Shown here: in pieces, positions 33,505 to 42,929 of the stretch
Position numbering within the stretch: the stretch's first letter is position 1
Layout of the letters: each line of letters starts with the position of its first letter
DNA from: Nitrosomonas sp.
GTDB lineage: Bacteria; Pseudomonadota; Gammaproteobacteria; Burkholderiales; Nitrosomonadaceae
Reading direction: 5' to 3'
Length of the DNA: 64,000 nt
Assembly: GCF_022842015.1 (NCBI RefSeq)
Contig: NZ_JALHQJ010000001.1
Coordinates: 1 to 64,000, forward strand
The notes under the pieces: generated by a model
Told to the model about the DNA's origin: nothing
Seen by the model: only the letters and a program-made list of their open reading frames with translations
Databases searched by the model: none
Position numbers and translations under genes: made by a program

Positions 33505-33894
33505 TTATGCAGCCTCTCCTGCTTTCTTCAAGCGTTCATTAATCGTTGCCATGAGACTAATCGGCTCAACTGGTTTCTCCATAATGCAAACCCATTCATG
33601 TGAACCATCTTCAAAATATGGCCGAATCATGTCACCTAACGATGTCAGAAAAATAGTCTGAATTTGCGGATATTGCTTGTGAATTTTTGCATAAGTTGTC
33701 AACCCGGCATCCATGGATTCAACCATAACATCCAGAATAGCCAAATCTGGCTTTTTTGTTTCATCTTGTAATGAATCGATAAACTCCTGCATTGACAAAT
33801 AGCTATCTACTTCATATCCATGTTTAAATAATATGCGCTGAACTGATTCACGAATATCTGGATCGTCGTCAACGTGGGCAATTCTTGGTGGCAT
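33505..33894 (-). CDS. Response regulator receiver-domain protein
   Basis: MPPRIAHVDDDPDIRESVQRILFKHGYEV...LAILDVMVESMDAG; start at 33894 with SD (AAGGAGAA). Confidence 0.9.
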   Translation of the reverse strand: MPPRIAHVDDDPDIRESVQRILFKHGYEVDSYLSMQEFIDSLQDETKKPDLAILDVMVESMDAGLTTYAKIHKQYPQIQTIFLTSLGDMIRPYFEDGSHEWVCIMEKPVEPISLMATINERLKKAGEAA

Positions 33895-34212
33895 AATAAT
33901 TGATTCTCCTTGCTTAAATTCTTTCTTGGAAACCACGGCTTAGAAGCAGTTAGAATAAACCGTTCGTTTATCGAGGTTATTGTTGAGTGGATGATATCGT
34001 AGCACATGTGAATAATGTGTGAAATGTGAATATCGGCGATATATCAGAAAAATATAGTCTTCTGAAATAATTAGCTTACGAAAGCTCTGAATATATTCTC
34101 TTTAGCCGGGCAATTGCACTTATTATACGAATGAATGAATCCAGTAGTGACTATTGAATGTAAGTGACTCGTGCTATGGTATTAACAGCATGGAAATGTT
34201 GTATATTGAGTC

Positions 34213-35067
34213 TTAGTGAATCGTTGGTTCTGCTTCTCGAAATATCGCATCAATAGCCAGTGCATCTAAGCGATATTCGCGATTGCAGATATCGTCGCTG
34301 ACAATGACCTCACCAAATTCTTTCAAAATCGAATTAACTTCTTTGCGCCCTAGTGAACGAAGCATGGCATAAATCTTTGCGGGATCCTCTTGGCAACCGT
34401 ATTGAACGGATTGAGCATTAAAAATGCGGATAGTTTCTTCATAAAATAAACGTGTCAAGATTTCTTCTGCGGTTAGATCAAATGGCTCATGATTGTGGAT
34501 TGTATTTGCTAGAGCTTCGGTGCGTATCCAGCCATCGGCATCCTGCAAGTCAGTGTTTGGCAGTTTTTGCAGTAACAAGCCAAAAATGGCATTGTTAGTG
34601 GTAACTAAAAATAAACGTGATGGCAACTGATCAGATTGCCTGAAGTAATGTTCAAAAATTTCAGCAACATTTTTACCATCAAGCGGAACAATGCTTTGAT
34701 AAGATTCGCGCATTGATGGCTTATCGAGTGTAATGAGTAGATGACCATGGCCAAGCAAATCTGGAACTGATTGCACTTCGACGGTTTGCTCACATTTTGC
34801 CATGCCACGCAAGTGCAGACTCTCAGTGCAATCCAATAACAGCATAGAGATAGGGCCGCTACTCGTTAATTGAATGGTCAAACGCCCTGTTTGTTTGAGG
34901 TTCTCACCCAACAACAAGGTAACCGCACTCATTTCACCTAACAGCTGTGTGACAGGTTGAGGATAGTTGCGTCCGGATAACATTTCCTGCCAGACGGAAT
35001 CGAGATGCACGACTGCGCCACGTATATCCAAATTTTCCAGCAAGAAGCGTTGTACATAATTGCTCAT
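34213..35067 (-). CDS. hslO: Hsp33-family molecular chaperone
   Basis: DIRGAVVHLDSVWQEMLSGRNYPQPVTQLLGEMSAVTLLLGENLKQTGRLTIQLTSSGP. Confidence 0.92.
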   Translation of the reverse strand: MSNYVQRFLLENLDIRGAVVHLDSVWQEMLSGRNYPQPVTQLLGEMSAVTLLLGENLKQTGRLTIQLTSSGPISMLLLDCTESLHLRGMAKCEQTVEVQSVPDLLGHGHLLITLDKPSMRESYQSIVPLDGKNVAEIFEHYFRQSDQLPSRLFLVTTNNAIFGLLLQKLPNTDLQDADGWIRTEALANTIHNHEPFDLTAEEILTRLFYEETIRIFNAQSVQYGCQEDPAKIYAMLRSLGRKEVNSILKEFGEVIVSDDICNREYRLDALAIDAIFREAEPTIH

Positions 35068-35100
35068 TATTAAACCTTTAATTGTAAGAATTGATCAATG

Positions 35101-36318
35101 TTATGAGTGGGCATTTTGCAATGCTACCCAAGCCTGACCGAGCGCAATAGCGCTATCGTCAGGTTGTAATTGTTGTGAAAAAAATAAATTAAAGTCAGGT
35201 GTGGTCAATTGTTTGATTAAGCCATGTCGCAGAACCGTATTGTGAAAACAACCGCCACCGAATGCCAGATTGAAAACTTGAAGCTTTTCTGCAATTATTT
35301 TAACCCAAGTTACTAGTCCTTCAATTAATGTGGCGTGAAATAGGGCAGCAGCGTATGGAAGGTTTTGTTTTAAATCATGGTCGTCGATTAAAGTCATTAA
35401 TAATGGAGAGAAATCCAAATTATTTTTTTCTGTGATTTGATAACCATTAGTCATGGCAAGTACCGATCCATGTTGTGCAGCCAATCGCTCTAATTGAAGC
35501 GCTGCCTGTGCTTCATAAGATTGAGTGAGACAGACACCGAGAAGGCCTGCTGCAGCATCGAATAATCTTCCCATGCTAGAAGTCTGTGGGCAATTCAAGC
35601 TTTTGGTCAGCATGTCGGTGACAGTTGCAGCAGCAGGTTGATCAGCAAAACGTTGTGTAATATCTTCGCTACGATTTAAACGAGCTAGTGCAGCTGCAGC
35701 CATACGCCAAGGCTCTTGTGCAGCTAGATCCCCGCCTGGCAGAGCTAATGTTGTTAAATGGCCCAGCCGCTCGGATCGGGCACCGTCCACCATTAATAAC
35801 TCGCCACCCCAAGGGGCGTTATCAATTCCTAATCCTACACCATCCAGCGCCAGAGCTATTACCGATTGAGTAAGTTGATGCTCAGCGCAGATAGCGCCAA
35901 TGTGAGCGTGATGATGTTGTACGGCGAGTAGTGGTAGTTGCTGTTGCTCAGCAAAAGTTTGAGCAAAATGAGTGCTGTAAAAATCCGGGTGTAAATCGTG
36001 CGCAACTAGTTCAGGTTGAATCGAATAATTTTTACACATGCGGTACACGGTTTGATCTAGTAGTTGTCGGGTATTCGCTGTTGCTAAATCTCCGATAAGA
36101 GGTGAGATATATGCGTTGTTTTCTTGCGTCAGACAAACGGTATTCTTTAACCAGGCGCCACAAGCCAAAATAGCGGGTCCACTGATTGCTAGCGGAATAA
36201 TAATGTCTGTTTGGTTAAACAAGTGTCGAATTGGTTTATGTTTGGTATTGGGCTGTGGATGAAATAGCAAGACGGTTAGCTTCAATCCAATCAGCCCAGA
36301 CTTGTATGCCACTACCAT
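35101..36318 (-). CDS. hypF: HypF C-terminal-type carbamoyltransferase (lacks acylphosphatase, Zn-finger and YrdC-like domains)
   Basis: LACGAWLKNTVCLTQENNAYISPLIGDL...VAHDLHPDFYSTHFAQ...VQHHHAHIGAICAEHQL...LAFGGGCFHNTVLRHGL; 405 aa only; 5' part overlaps hypB so the true start is uncertain. Confidence 0.85.
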   Translation of the reverse strand: MVVAYKSGLIGLKLTVLLFHPQPNTKHKPIRHLFNQTDIIIPLAISGPAILACGAWLKNTVCLTQENNAYISPLIGDLATANTRQLLDQTVYRMCKNYSIQPELVAHDLHPDFYSTHFAQTFAEQQQLPLLAVQHHHAHIGAICAEHQLTQSVIALALDGVGLGIDNAPWGGELLMVDGARSERLGHLTTLALPGGDLAAQEPWRMAAAALARLNRSEDITQRFADQPAAATVTDMLTKSLNCPQTSSMGRLFDAAAGLLGVCLTQSYEAQAALQLERLAAQHGSVLAMTNGYQITEKNNLDFSPLLMTLIDDHDLKQNLPYAAALFHATLIEGLVTWVKIIAEKLQVFNLAFGGGCFHNTVLRHGLIKQLTTPDFNLFFSQQLQPDDSAIALGQAWVALQNAHS

Positions 36319-37129
36319 TCATAGCTGAGATTTGAATTACTGGCAAACCGGGATGAATGCGATGCGCATATTCAATTGCCAAATCGACATCAAAGGATAA
36401 GTATGGTAATAAATCGCATTTATTTAACAGCAATAGATCAGCCACATGAAACATATCAGGATACTTAAGTGGTTTGTCTTCACCTTCGGTAACCGACAAT
36501 ATAACTACTTTATATGCCTCACCCAGATCAAAGTTGGATGGACAGACTAGATTACCTACGTTTTCAATAAACAAAACACTATTTTGTTGTGGCGATATTT
36601 GCTGTAGTGCTTGCTGCACCATAAATGCATCTAGGTGACAACCTTTACCCGTATTAATTTGTGTTGCTGAAATACCCGTTTCACGAATACGCGCGGCATC
36701 ATGATTGGTTTGTTGGTCGCCTTCGATTACAGTGATTGGTAATTTATTACGAAGTATTTCAATAGTATTGACTAAGAGGGTGGTTTTACCTGAACCGGGA
36801 CTGGAGAGCAAGTTGAGTGCGAGGATGTTTTGCTCAGATAGAAAACGGCGATTCTCATTGGCGTATTGGTTGTTTCTTTCCAGAATGTCGCGTTCTATTT
36901 TGATCATTCTGGCCTGACTCATGCCGGGTGCGTGCGCAGTGACGAGACCTGTTCCGAAAGCAAGTGTTTCTGAGGAGCGGTTGTTTTTAATCGGCAATGA
37001 TGGAGTATGATCGCGAATATTAGAATGTTTCAGTGGACGGAACTGAATTGGTTTCTCAAGATGAGTTGATTGAATCGTTTTTCCATTAATGCGTGTTTGT
37101 CCGATGCTGCATCCACAAGTCGTACACAT
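36236..37129 (-). CDS. hypB: Hydrogenase nickel incorporation GTPase HypB
   Basis: MCTTCGCS N-terminus; LNLLSSPGSGKTTLLVNTIEIL Walker A; NVGNLVCPSNFDLGE. Confidence 0.97.
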   Translation of the reverse strand: MCTTCGCSIGQTRINGKTIQSTHLEKPIQFRPLKHSNIRDHTPSLPIKNNRSSETLAFGTGLVTAHAPGMSQARMIKIERDILERNNQYANENRRFLSEQNILALNLLSSPGSGKTTLLVNTIEILRNKLPITVIEGDQQTNHDAARIRETGISATQINTGKGCHLDAFMVQQALQQISPQQNSVLFIENVGNLVCPSNFDLGEAYKVVILSVTEGEDKPLKYPDMFHVADLLLLNKCDLLPYLSFDVDLAIEYAHRIHPGLPVIQISAMNGSGIQVWADWIEANRLAISSTAQYQT

Positions 37130-37139
37130 ATGATCCTCT

Positions 37140-37484
37140 TTATTCAGCTTCTAATTCTTTGATTTTCATTTCGCGACCTTGAGTGACTTTCAATGTATTA
37201 TAACTACCACAATGTGAACAGGCCTCATAATAGATTGTAATCAAGCTGCTGTGATTGCATTGTGTGCATACTGCCTGCCCAGCAATTTCTATGATTTCTA
37301 ACTTGGCTTGCCGGGCGATGCTGTCTTGTGTTACCACATCAAAATAAAACCGTAATGATCCTTGCTCAACGCAAGCTAGTTTACCAATCTCCAGCCATAC
37401 AGTTTTAACCTTTGTAAGTTGATGTTCGGTCGCAGTTTCCTCGATAATTTGTAATAAATTTTCAGCGAGCGAAAGTTCATGCAT
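37140..37484 (-). CDS. hypA: Hydrogenase maturation nickel metallochaperone HypA
   Basis: MHELSLAENLLQIIEETA; CTQCNHSSLI...CSHCGSYN zinc site. Confidence 0.97.
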   Translation of the reverse strand: MHELSLAENLLQIIEETATEHQLTKVKTVWLEIGKLACVEQGSLRFYFDVVTQDSIARQAKLEIIEIAGQAVCTQCNHSSLITIYYEACSHCGSYNTLKVTQGREMKIKELEAE

Positions 37485-37977
37485 GCCATATTTTACTGGA
37501 TTATTAAAAAGTCATTGTAATAAGTGATCATGGTATCGCTAAAACGCGCTCATGGGATGTTAGCAAGTATTTGGTTGCCAGCGCCAGTTCATCTTGAAGT
37601 GCGAACATTTGTCCGGACGCAAGGTTAAGCAGCATTTTGCCGCAATTCATAGCCTATGAGAAATGAATTGTTGCTAGTTGAAAATTGCTCCTGGTTATTA
37701 ACTACTTCGATATATCTAAACGCGGCCTAACTTCATTGCTTGATTCATTTCTAACAGTCCTTTATAGTTCTAAAAAGATATCAAATGTCAGATTAAATTC
37801 AAAATCTTACAAATTGCATAAAGAGCCTGGCATGATATAAAAAATATCCTTAATAAGTTTAGTTAGGTCCAATAAATAATAGGTTGCGCGACTTTGAAAT
37901 TAAATTGATTCCAACAATCGTGATTTATAATTCTCAATTAGTTCATAACACATTATTTTAGTTTAGATTTTAAAGAT

Positions 37978-39447
37978 ATGGCTGAAACAGAATCTCAATT
38001 GAAGTGGACTAAATTGGCTTGCTTGTATGAAAGCTCACACGACATGTTGAGAATCCATTTTATTGACGAATTGTGCCAAAAGTTGATAGAGAATATAAAA
38101 ATGATAGGGTATCTGCCCAATCAAATTTTTCCCTTTATCGACATCGATGATAAAAGCTACAGAGAGAGCAGCGTTTTACACACGCTGGATCATAAATTTT
38201 CTATTTCGATAATGACGAATGGCAGAATTCGTGGCCAGATAGGAATATCTTCTAAAGATATTGGTGTTATATCTTTGTTTGAAAATGAACATGCAATCTT
38301 TCTGCAGAGCATAGCCGATGATCTAGGTTTATGGCTGGAACGAAATTGGCTTTTGGATAAAAAAACAGTATCTCTGGATGCAGCTAGTGCTATTGAGAGC
38401 GCATTTGATGAGCATGCGATCATGGCAATCACAGACAATTTAGGAAAAATTAGTTATGTCAATGAAAGATTTTGCATTGTTTCTAAGTATTCTTTTGATG
38501 AACTAATTGGGCAAGATCATCGAATTGTTAATTCCGGTTATCACTCCAAAGATTTTTTTCTTAATTTATGGAACACAATTACAAAAGGAAAAGCGTGGAA
38601 AGGGGAACTCAAGAACCGTGCTAAAGATGGAACATTTTATTGGGTTACTATGACAATTGTACCTTTTCTTGATGCTGCCGGATTGCCGTACCAATACATT
38701 GCGATACTTAACGAAGTAACAGAATACAAGCTGCTAGAGCAAAGAATGGAAAAACAAGTTGCAGAATTGGCACGGTCAAACGATGAGCTGGAACAGTTTG
38801 CGTATGTTGTTACTCATGATCTGCAAGAACCGCTCAGGGCTATTAACAGTTTTGTTCAATTGCTCAATAAATACTGCCATACGCAATTGGATCAACGTGC
38901 GATTAATTTGATTTCACATGCGGTGGCCGGCACTCATCGTTTGCAACAACTTATTGATGATTTGTTAACCTACGCACAGGTAGGTGCTAGTCAAGAACTT
39001 GTGAAAATAGACTGTGAGCAACTGCTAAAAGATGTGGAAGCGGATTTATTAGTTACCATTAGCGAATGTAATGCGATCATTACGCATGATCAGCTTCCAG
39101 TTGTTAAAGGAATCCGGTTTCAGTTTATTCAGTTAATTACTAATCTAATCAATAATGCGCTTAAATTCCGAGGAGTTCAGGCACCCATAATCCATATTGG
39201 CGTAAAAGAAAAATCAGATGAGTGGATTTTTTTAGTATCGGATAATGGAATTGGCATAGAGAAACAATATCAAGAACGAATTTTCCGAGTATTCCAGCGA
39301 TTACATAGCCGCAAAGACTATGCAGGCACAGGGATTGGTTTGGCAATATGTAAGAAAGTAGTGGAACACCATGGAGGAAGGATATGGGTCAATTCAGAAC
39401 TTAACGTAGGCTCATCATTTTATTTCACGATCCCCAAAATAAAATAA
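37978..39447 (+). CDS. PAS-domain sensor histidine kinase
   Basis: GAF-like N-terminus, PAS (ITDNLGKISYVNERFCIVSKYSFDELIGQDHRIVNSGYHS), H-box FAYVVTHDLQEPLRAINSFV, HATPase_c. Confidence 0.93.
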   Translation: MAETESQLKWTKLACLYESSHDMLRIHFIDELCQKLIENIKMIGYLPNQIFPFIDIDDKSYRESSVLHTLDHKFSISIMTNGRIRGQIGISSKDIGVISLFENEHAIFLQSIADDLGLWLERNWLLDKKTVSLDAASAIESAFDEHAIMAITDNLGKISYVNERFCIVSKYSFDELIGQDHRIVNSGYHSKDFFLNLWNTITKGKAWKGELKNRAKDGTFYWVTMTIVPFLDAAGLPYQYIAILNEVTEYKLLEQRMEKQVAELARSNDELEQFAYVVTHDLQEPLRAINSFVQLLNKYCHTQLDQRAINLISHAVAGTHRLQQLIDDLLTYAQVGASQELVKIDCEQLLKDVEADLLVTISECNAIITHDQLPVVKGIRFQFIQLITNLINNALKFRGVQAPIIHIGVKEKSDEWIFLVSDNGIGIEKQYQERIFRVFQRLHSRKDYAGTGIGLAICKKVVEHHGGRIWVNSELNVGSSFYFTIPKIK

Positions 39448-39452
39448 ATACA

Positions 39453-39899
39453 ATGCACCTTAAAAATAATACTGAACCCAATATCATTTTGATGATTGAT
39501 GACAATCCCACTGATGTTTTGTTGATTAAAGAAGCTTTTGCTTTATGTAGTGAGAATTGTAATGTGTATGTAGCTGAAGATGGTGCGTATGCATTAGAAT
39601 TTCTAAGCCAACAAGGACAATATTGTCATGTGCCTCGTCCAGATATCATCTTGCTGGATTTAAATATGCCGAGAAAAAGTGGATTGGAAGTATTAAAAGA
39701 GCTGAAGGATGATCTTGATTTGAAAAGCATACCTGTCATTATTTATACTTCATCTAAAACTAAAGCAGATGTGCGATCTGCATACCGGAACCATGCAAAT
39801 GGTTATATTAAAAAATCGATTGATTTTGATGATTGTATAAAAATAGCAAATTCAATCAATGATTATTGGTTCTCTACTTCAACGCTCTATGAGCCTTAA
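39453..39899 (+). CDS. Response regulator (Rcp1/CheY-like single domain)
   Basis: ILMIDDNPTDVLLIKEAF...PDIILLDLNMPRKSGLEVLKELK. Confidence 0.92.
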   Translation: MHLKNNTEPNIILMIDDNPTDVLLIKEAFALCSENCNVYVAEDGAYALEFLSQQGQYCHVPRPDIILLDLNMPRKSGLEVLKELKDDLDLKSIPVIIYTSSKTKADVRSAYRNHANGYIKKSIDFDDCIKIANSINDYWFSTSTLYEP

Positions 39900-39902
39900 T
39901 GT

Positions 39903-41348
39903 GTGATGATCGCACCTAAGATTCATATTTTATTAATTGAAGATAATGAGACTGATGCGATACTGGTGCAGAGTGATCTACAGTATGCAATGGGTGATCA
40001 GGTGACGGTGACTCATGTAGAGCGGTTAAGTTCTGCATTAGTGCTAATTCACAAAGAATCTTTTGATTTAATATTATCAGACCTCACTTTGCCCGATAGC
40101 GATGGAATTGCAACTATAAATCAATTACGGGAACATGCGGCAGGTATACCGATTGCCGTTTTATCTTTTAGGGATGATGAAAAACTTGCAATCAAAGCGA
40201 TAAAAGCCGGCGCACAAGACTATCTCGTGAAAGGCAGTCTTACTGAAGGTGTGCTTGCACGGGTGATTCGCTATTCAATTGAAAGGCAGCGTATTGAGGA
40301 AAGTAATAGGAAAGCACAGAATCGGTTTCAGACAATTTTTGAAAAAGCCCCTTTAGGTATTGCATTGGTTAATTTAAAAACCGGAAAATACTACGATGTG
40401 AATCCGAAATATGCATCCATTGTTGGTAGACGTGTGGAGGAGCTTATTAATATTAGTCATGCGGATATTATCCATCCAGATGATTTGCAGTCTTATTATT
40501 ATGATATTGAACTATTTCTAGTTAATGATCTAGCTGATTGTAAGATAAAAAAAAGAGTTCTTCGTCAGGATACGTCAGTTATCTGGATTGAAATTTCTAT
40601 TGTGCAGTTCGAAGTCATTGCGAATGATGAAATATGTTATTTATGTATGATAGAAGATATTACTGAACATAAGCAGATGGTTGAGAATCTGCGTCGATTG
40701 GCCGTGCATTTGCAAGATGTGCGAGAAGAGGAAAGAACTAGGATTGGCCGTGAAATACATGATGTTCTTGGCGGAACTTTGGCAGTTCTGAGAATGGATC
40801 TGGATTGGCTTTCTAAAAAAATAATTGCAGAACCCATACACGAACGAATTAAATTGTTATATCAATTAACGGGTGAAGCCATCGATACCGCGCGTCGGGT
40901 TTCAGTAAATTTACGTCCTAATGTATTGGATAATTTAGGATTATTGGGTGCCATCGAATGGCTGGTGCGTGAATTGGAACAGCGGACAAATATTGTTTGT
41001 ACACTGGAATCTGCACTATCTGATTTATCTTGTCACGATAAAAACTACGAAACCAATATTTTTAGAATTATCCAGGAAGTATTTATCAACATTGCCCGGC
41101 ATTCACATGCAAACAAAGTTGATGTAGAGCTTGTAGAAGGTGAAGACGATATTGTTATTACGATTAAAGATAATGGTGTTGGTATTACAGAGTCGCAAAT
41201 ATTAAATCCTCAGTCATTTGGAATTATCGGCATGAATGAAAGAACACAACAACTTGGTGGTAAATTTGAAATATCAGGCACACCGTTACAGGGCAGTGTT
41301 GTAATACTTAGAATACCACTAGCCTTAACAGCATTGCAGGAGAATTAA
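39903..41348 (+). CDS. REC-PAS-HisKA_3 hybrid histidine kinase
   Basis: N-terminal REC (LLIEDNETDAILVQSDL), PAS, and NarX-type kinase core (EERTRIGREIHDVLGGTLAVLRMDLDWL...DNGVGIT). Confidence 0.92.
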   Translation: MMIAPKIHILLIEDNETDAILVQSDLQYAMGDQVTVTHVERLSSALVLIHKESFDLILSDLTLPDSDGIATINQLREHAAGIPIAVLSFRDDEKLAIKAIKAGAQDYLVKGSLTEGVLARVIRYSIERQRIEESNRKAQNRFQTIFEKAPLGIALVNLKTGKYYDVNPKYASIVGRRVEELINISHADIIHPDDLQSYYYDIELFLVNDLADCKIKKRVLRQDTSVIWIEISIVQFEVIANDEICYLCMIEDITEHKQMVENLRRLAVHLQDVREEERTRIGREIHDVLGGTLAVLRMDLDWLSKKIIAEPIHERIKLLYQLTGEAIDTARRVSVNLRPNVLDNLGLLGAIEWLVRELEQRTNIVCTLESALSDLSCHDKNYETNIFRIIQEVFINIARHSHANKVDVELVEGEDDIVITIKDNGVGITESQILNPQSFGIIGMNERTQQLGGKFEISGTPLQGSVVILRIPLALTALQEN

Positions 41349-41351
41349 CAG

Positions 41352-41984
41352 ATGGTTAAGGTATTGATTGCAGATGATCACACATTATTTCGTGATGGGC
41401 TTAAACGAATTTTTAGTGAAACAGATGATATTGAAGTTGTTGCAGAAGCGGTTGATGGGAAAGATGTCATAAAAAAGACAAAGGAATGCGATTGGGATAT
41501 TATCTTGCTGGACATTAACCTTCCCGACATGAATGGATTGGAAGTTCTGAAACGAATTTTATCTGCAGATTCATCCTCATGTGTGCTGGTGTTAAGCATG
41601 TATCCTGAAGATGAATATGCGATCCGGGCAATTCGTTCTGGAGCATCTGGATATATGACAAAAGACAGTCCAACTGATCAGCTCATTAATGTGGTGCGTC
41701 GACTCTCCAATGGAGGAAAATATGTTAATCCCGAGCTAGCAGAGAAACTCCTGTTTAATCCGATTATGGATTCAGAGAAATTGACACATACCACATTCTC
41801 AGACCGGGAATTCCATGTTTTTAAACTTATCGTCTCTGGAGAGCCTTTAACCTCCATAGGCAAGAAATTGTCCCTCAGTGTCAAAACTGTTAGTACTTAT
41901 CGCTCACGCATTCTGGAAAAAATGCGTATGAAAAATAATGCGCAATTGATTCGATATGCGATTCAGCACAAACTACTTGAGTAA
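41352..41984 (+). CDS. NarL/FixJ (LuxR-type HTH) response regulator
   Basis: VLIADDHTLFRDGLKRIFSET; C-terminal HTH FSDREFHVFKLIVSGEPLTSIGKKLSLSVKTVSTYRSRILEKM. Confidence 0.95.
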   Translation: MVKVLIADDHTLFRDGLKRIFSETDDIEVVAEAVDGKDVIKKTKECDWDIILLDINLPDMNGLEVLKRILSADSSSCVLVLSMYPEDEYAIRAIRSGASGYMTKDSPTDQLINVVRRLSNGGKYVNPELAEKLLFNPIMDSEKLTHTTFSDREFHVFKLIVSGEPLTSIGKKLSLSVKTVSTYRSRILEKMRMKNNAQLIRYAIQHKLLE

Positions 41985-42316
41985 GAGAGTGCAAATTCAA
42001 TTCTCTAATTATGAAAAAATAGCTTAATATTTCGCCTTTGGTCGCTCTTTGCTAAAAAGTGAGGCAACGATGGGTTTGTGTGACGTAAGCGTCTTGCTTC
42101 GCAAGACTGCTTCTGGCAATAGATGTATCCTATCGTCATGAATGTCCAGAGCGTAATGAGTTGTGTGGGGGATCAGTTTTCTGATCGTGCTGAGTATCAT
42201 GTCAAGGTTTTTGTTCTATCACAGGGAGAAACTGATAGTTGCGCCGATACAAACATTAAAGGATAATACGCCACTTTTAGTTTCCCTTTGGGATTGAATA
42301 ATTAAGGATATTCGCA

Positions 42317-42529
42317 ATGAAAGCAGAGATTCATCCAGATTATCATGAAATAACTGTGACTTGCAGTTGTGGTAATGTTTTTAATACGCGCTCAACTATG
42401 AATAAACCTTTAAATATTGAGGTGTGTTCACTTTGCCATCCGTTTTATACGGGTAAGCAGAAAATTGTCGATACTGCGGGTAGAGTTGAGAAATTCCGTC
42501 AAAAATACAATAAACAACCATCCAAGTAA
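42317..42529 (+). CDS. rpmE: 50S ribosomal protein L31 (zinc-type)
   Basis: [27 protein letters not shown]...[29 protein letters not shown]. Confidence 0.97.
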   Translation: MKAEIHPDYHEITVTCSCGNVFNTRSTMNKPLNIEVCSLCHPFYTGKQKIVDTAGRVEKFRQKYNKQPSK

Positions 42530-42617
42530 TTTTTAGTACTTTTGCTATTGATTAACCATCAACTTCAGGTGTACGACTGAAGACTTTATGATATCCAAAT
42601 TCGATGTAAATATGCTA

Positions 42618-42929
42618 TCAGTAATGAATAGCAAGCCAGATAGTTTCTTTTTCTGGGTCTGTCCATGAGACTCTGTGCTTTTTATGAGAAGGAATATTAA
42701 TGAAATCCCCTTTTTTAAGTGGCACAGAAGTCTGATCCTCAAAAGTAAGTATAGCTTCCCCTTTGAGAACCATCACCCACTCATTTTCTTTCTGATCATA
42801 CCAAGACGACGATTGTTGGCCTTTCGAAATAATTCTTTCAATTGTTAACGTATCATTTTTGATTAAAATATCGAAAATTTCATGTTCCAAATTCTTAGGA
42901 ATTTCTGAGAAAATATTTTGCGATTTCAT
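42618..42929 (-). CDS. Small cupin-domain protein
   Basis: SSWYDQKENEWVMVLKGEAILTFEDQTSVPLKKGDFINIPSHKKHRVSWTDPEKETIWLAIHY. Confidence 0.88.
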   Translation of the reverse strand: MKSQNIFSEIPKNLEHEIFDILIKNDTLTIERIISKGQQSSSWYDQKENEWVMVLKGEAILTFEDQTSVPLKKGDFINIPSHKKHRVSWTDPEKETIWLAIHY

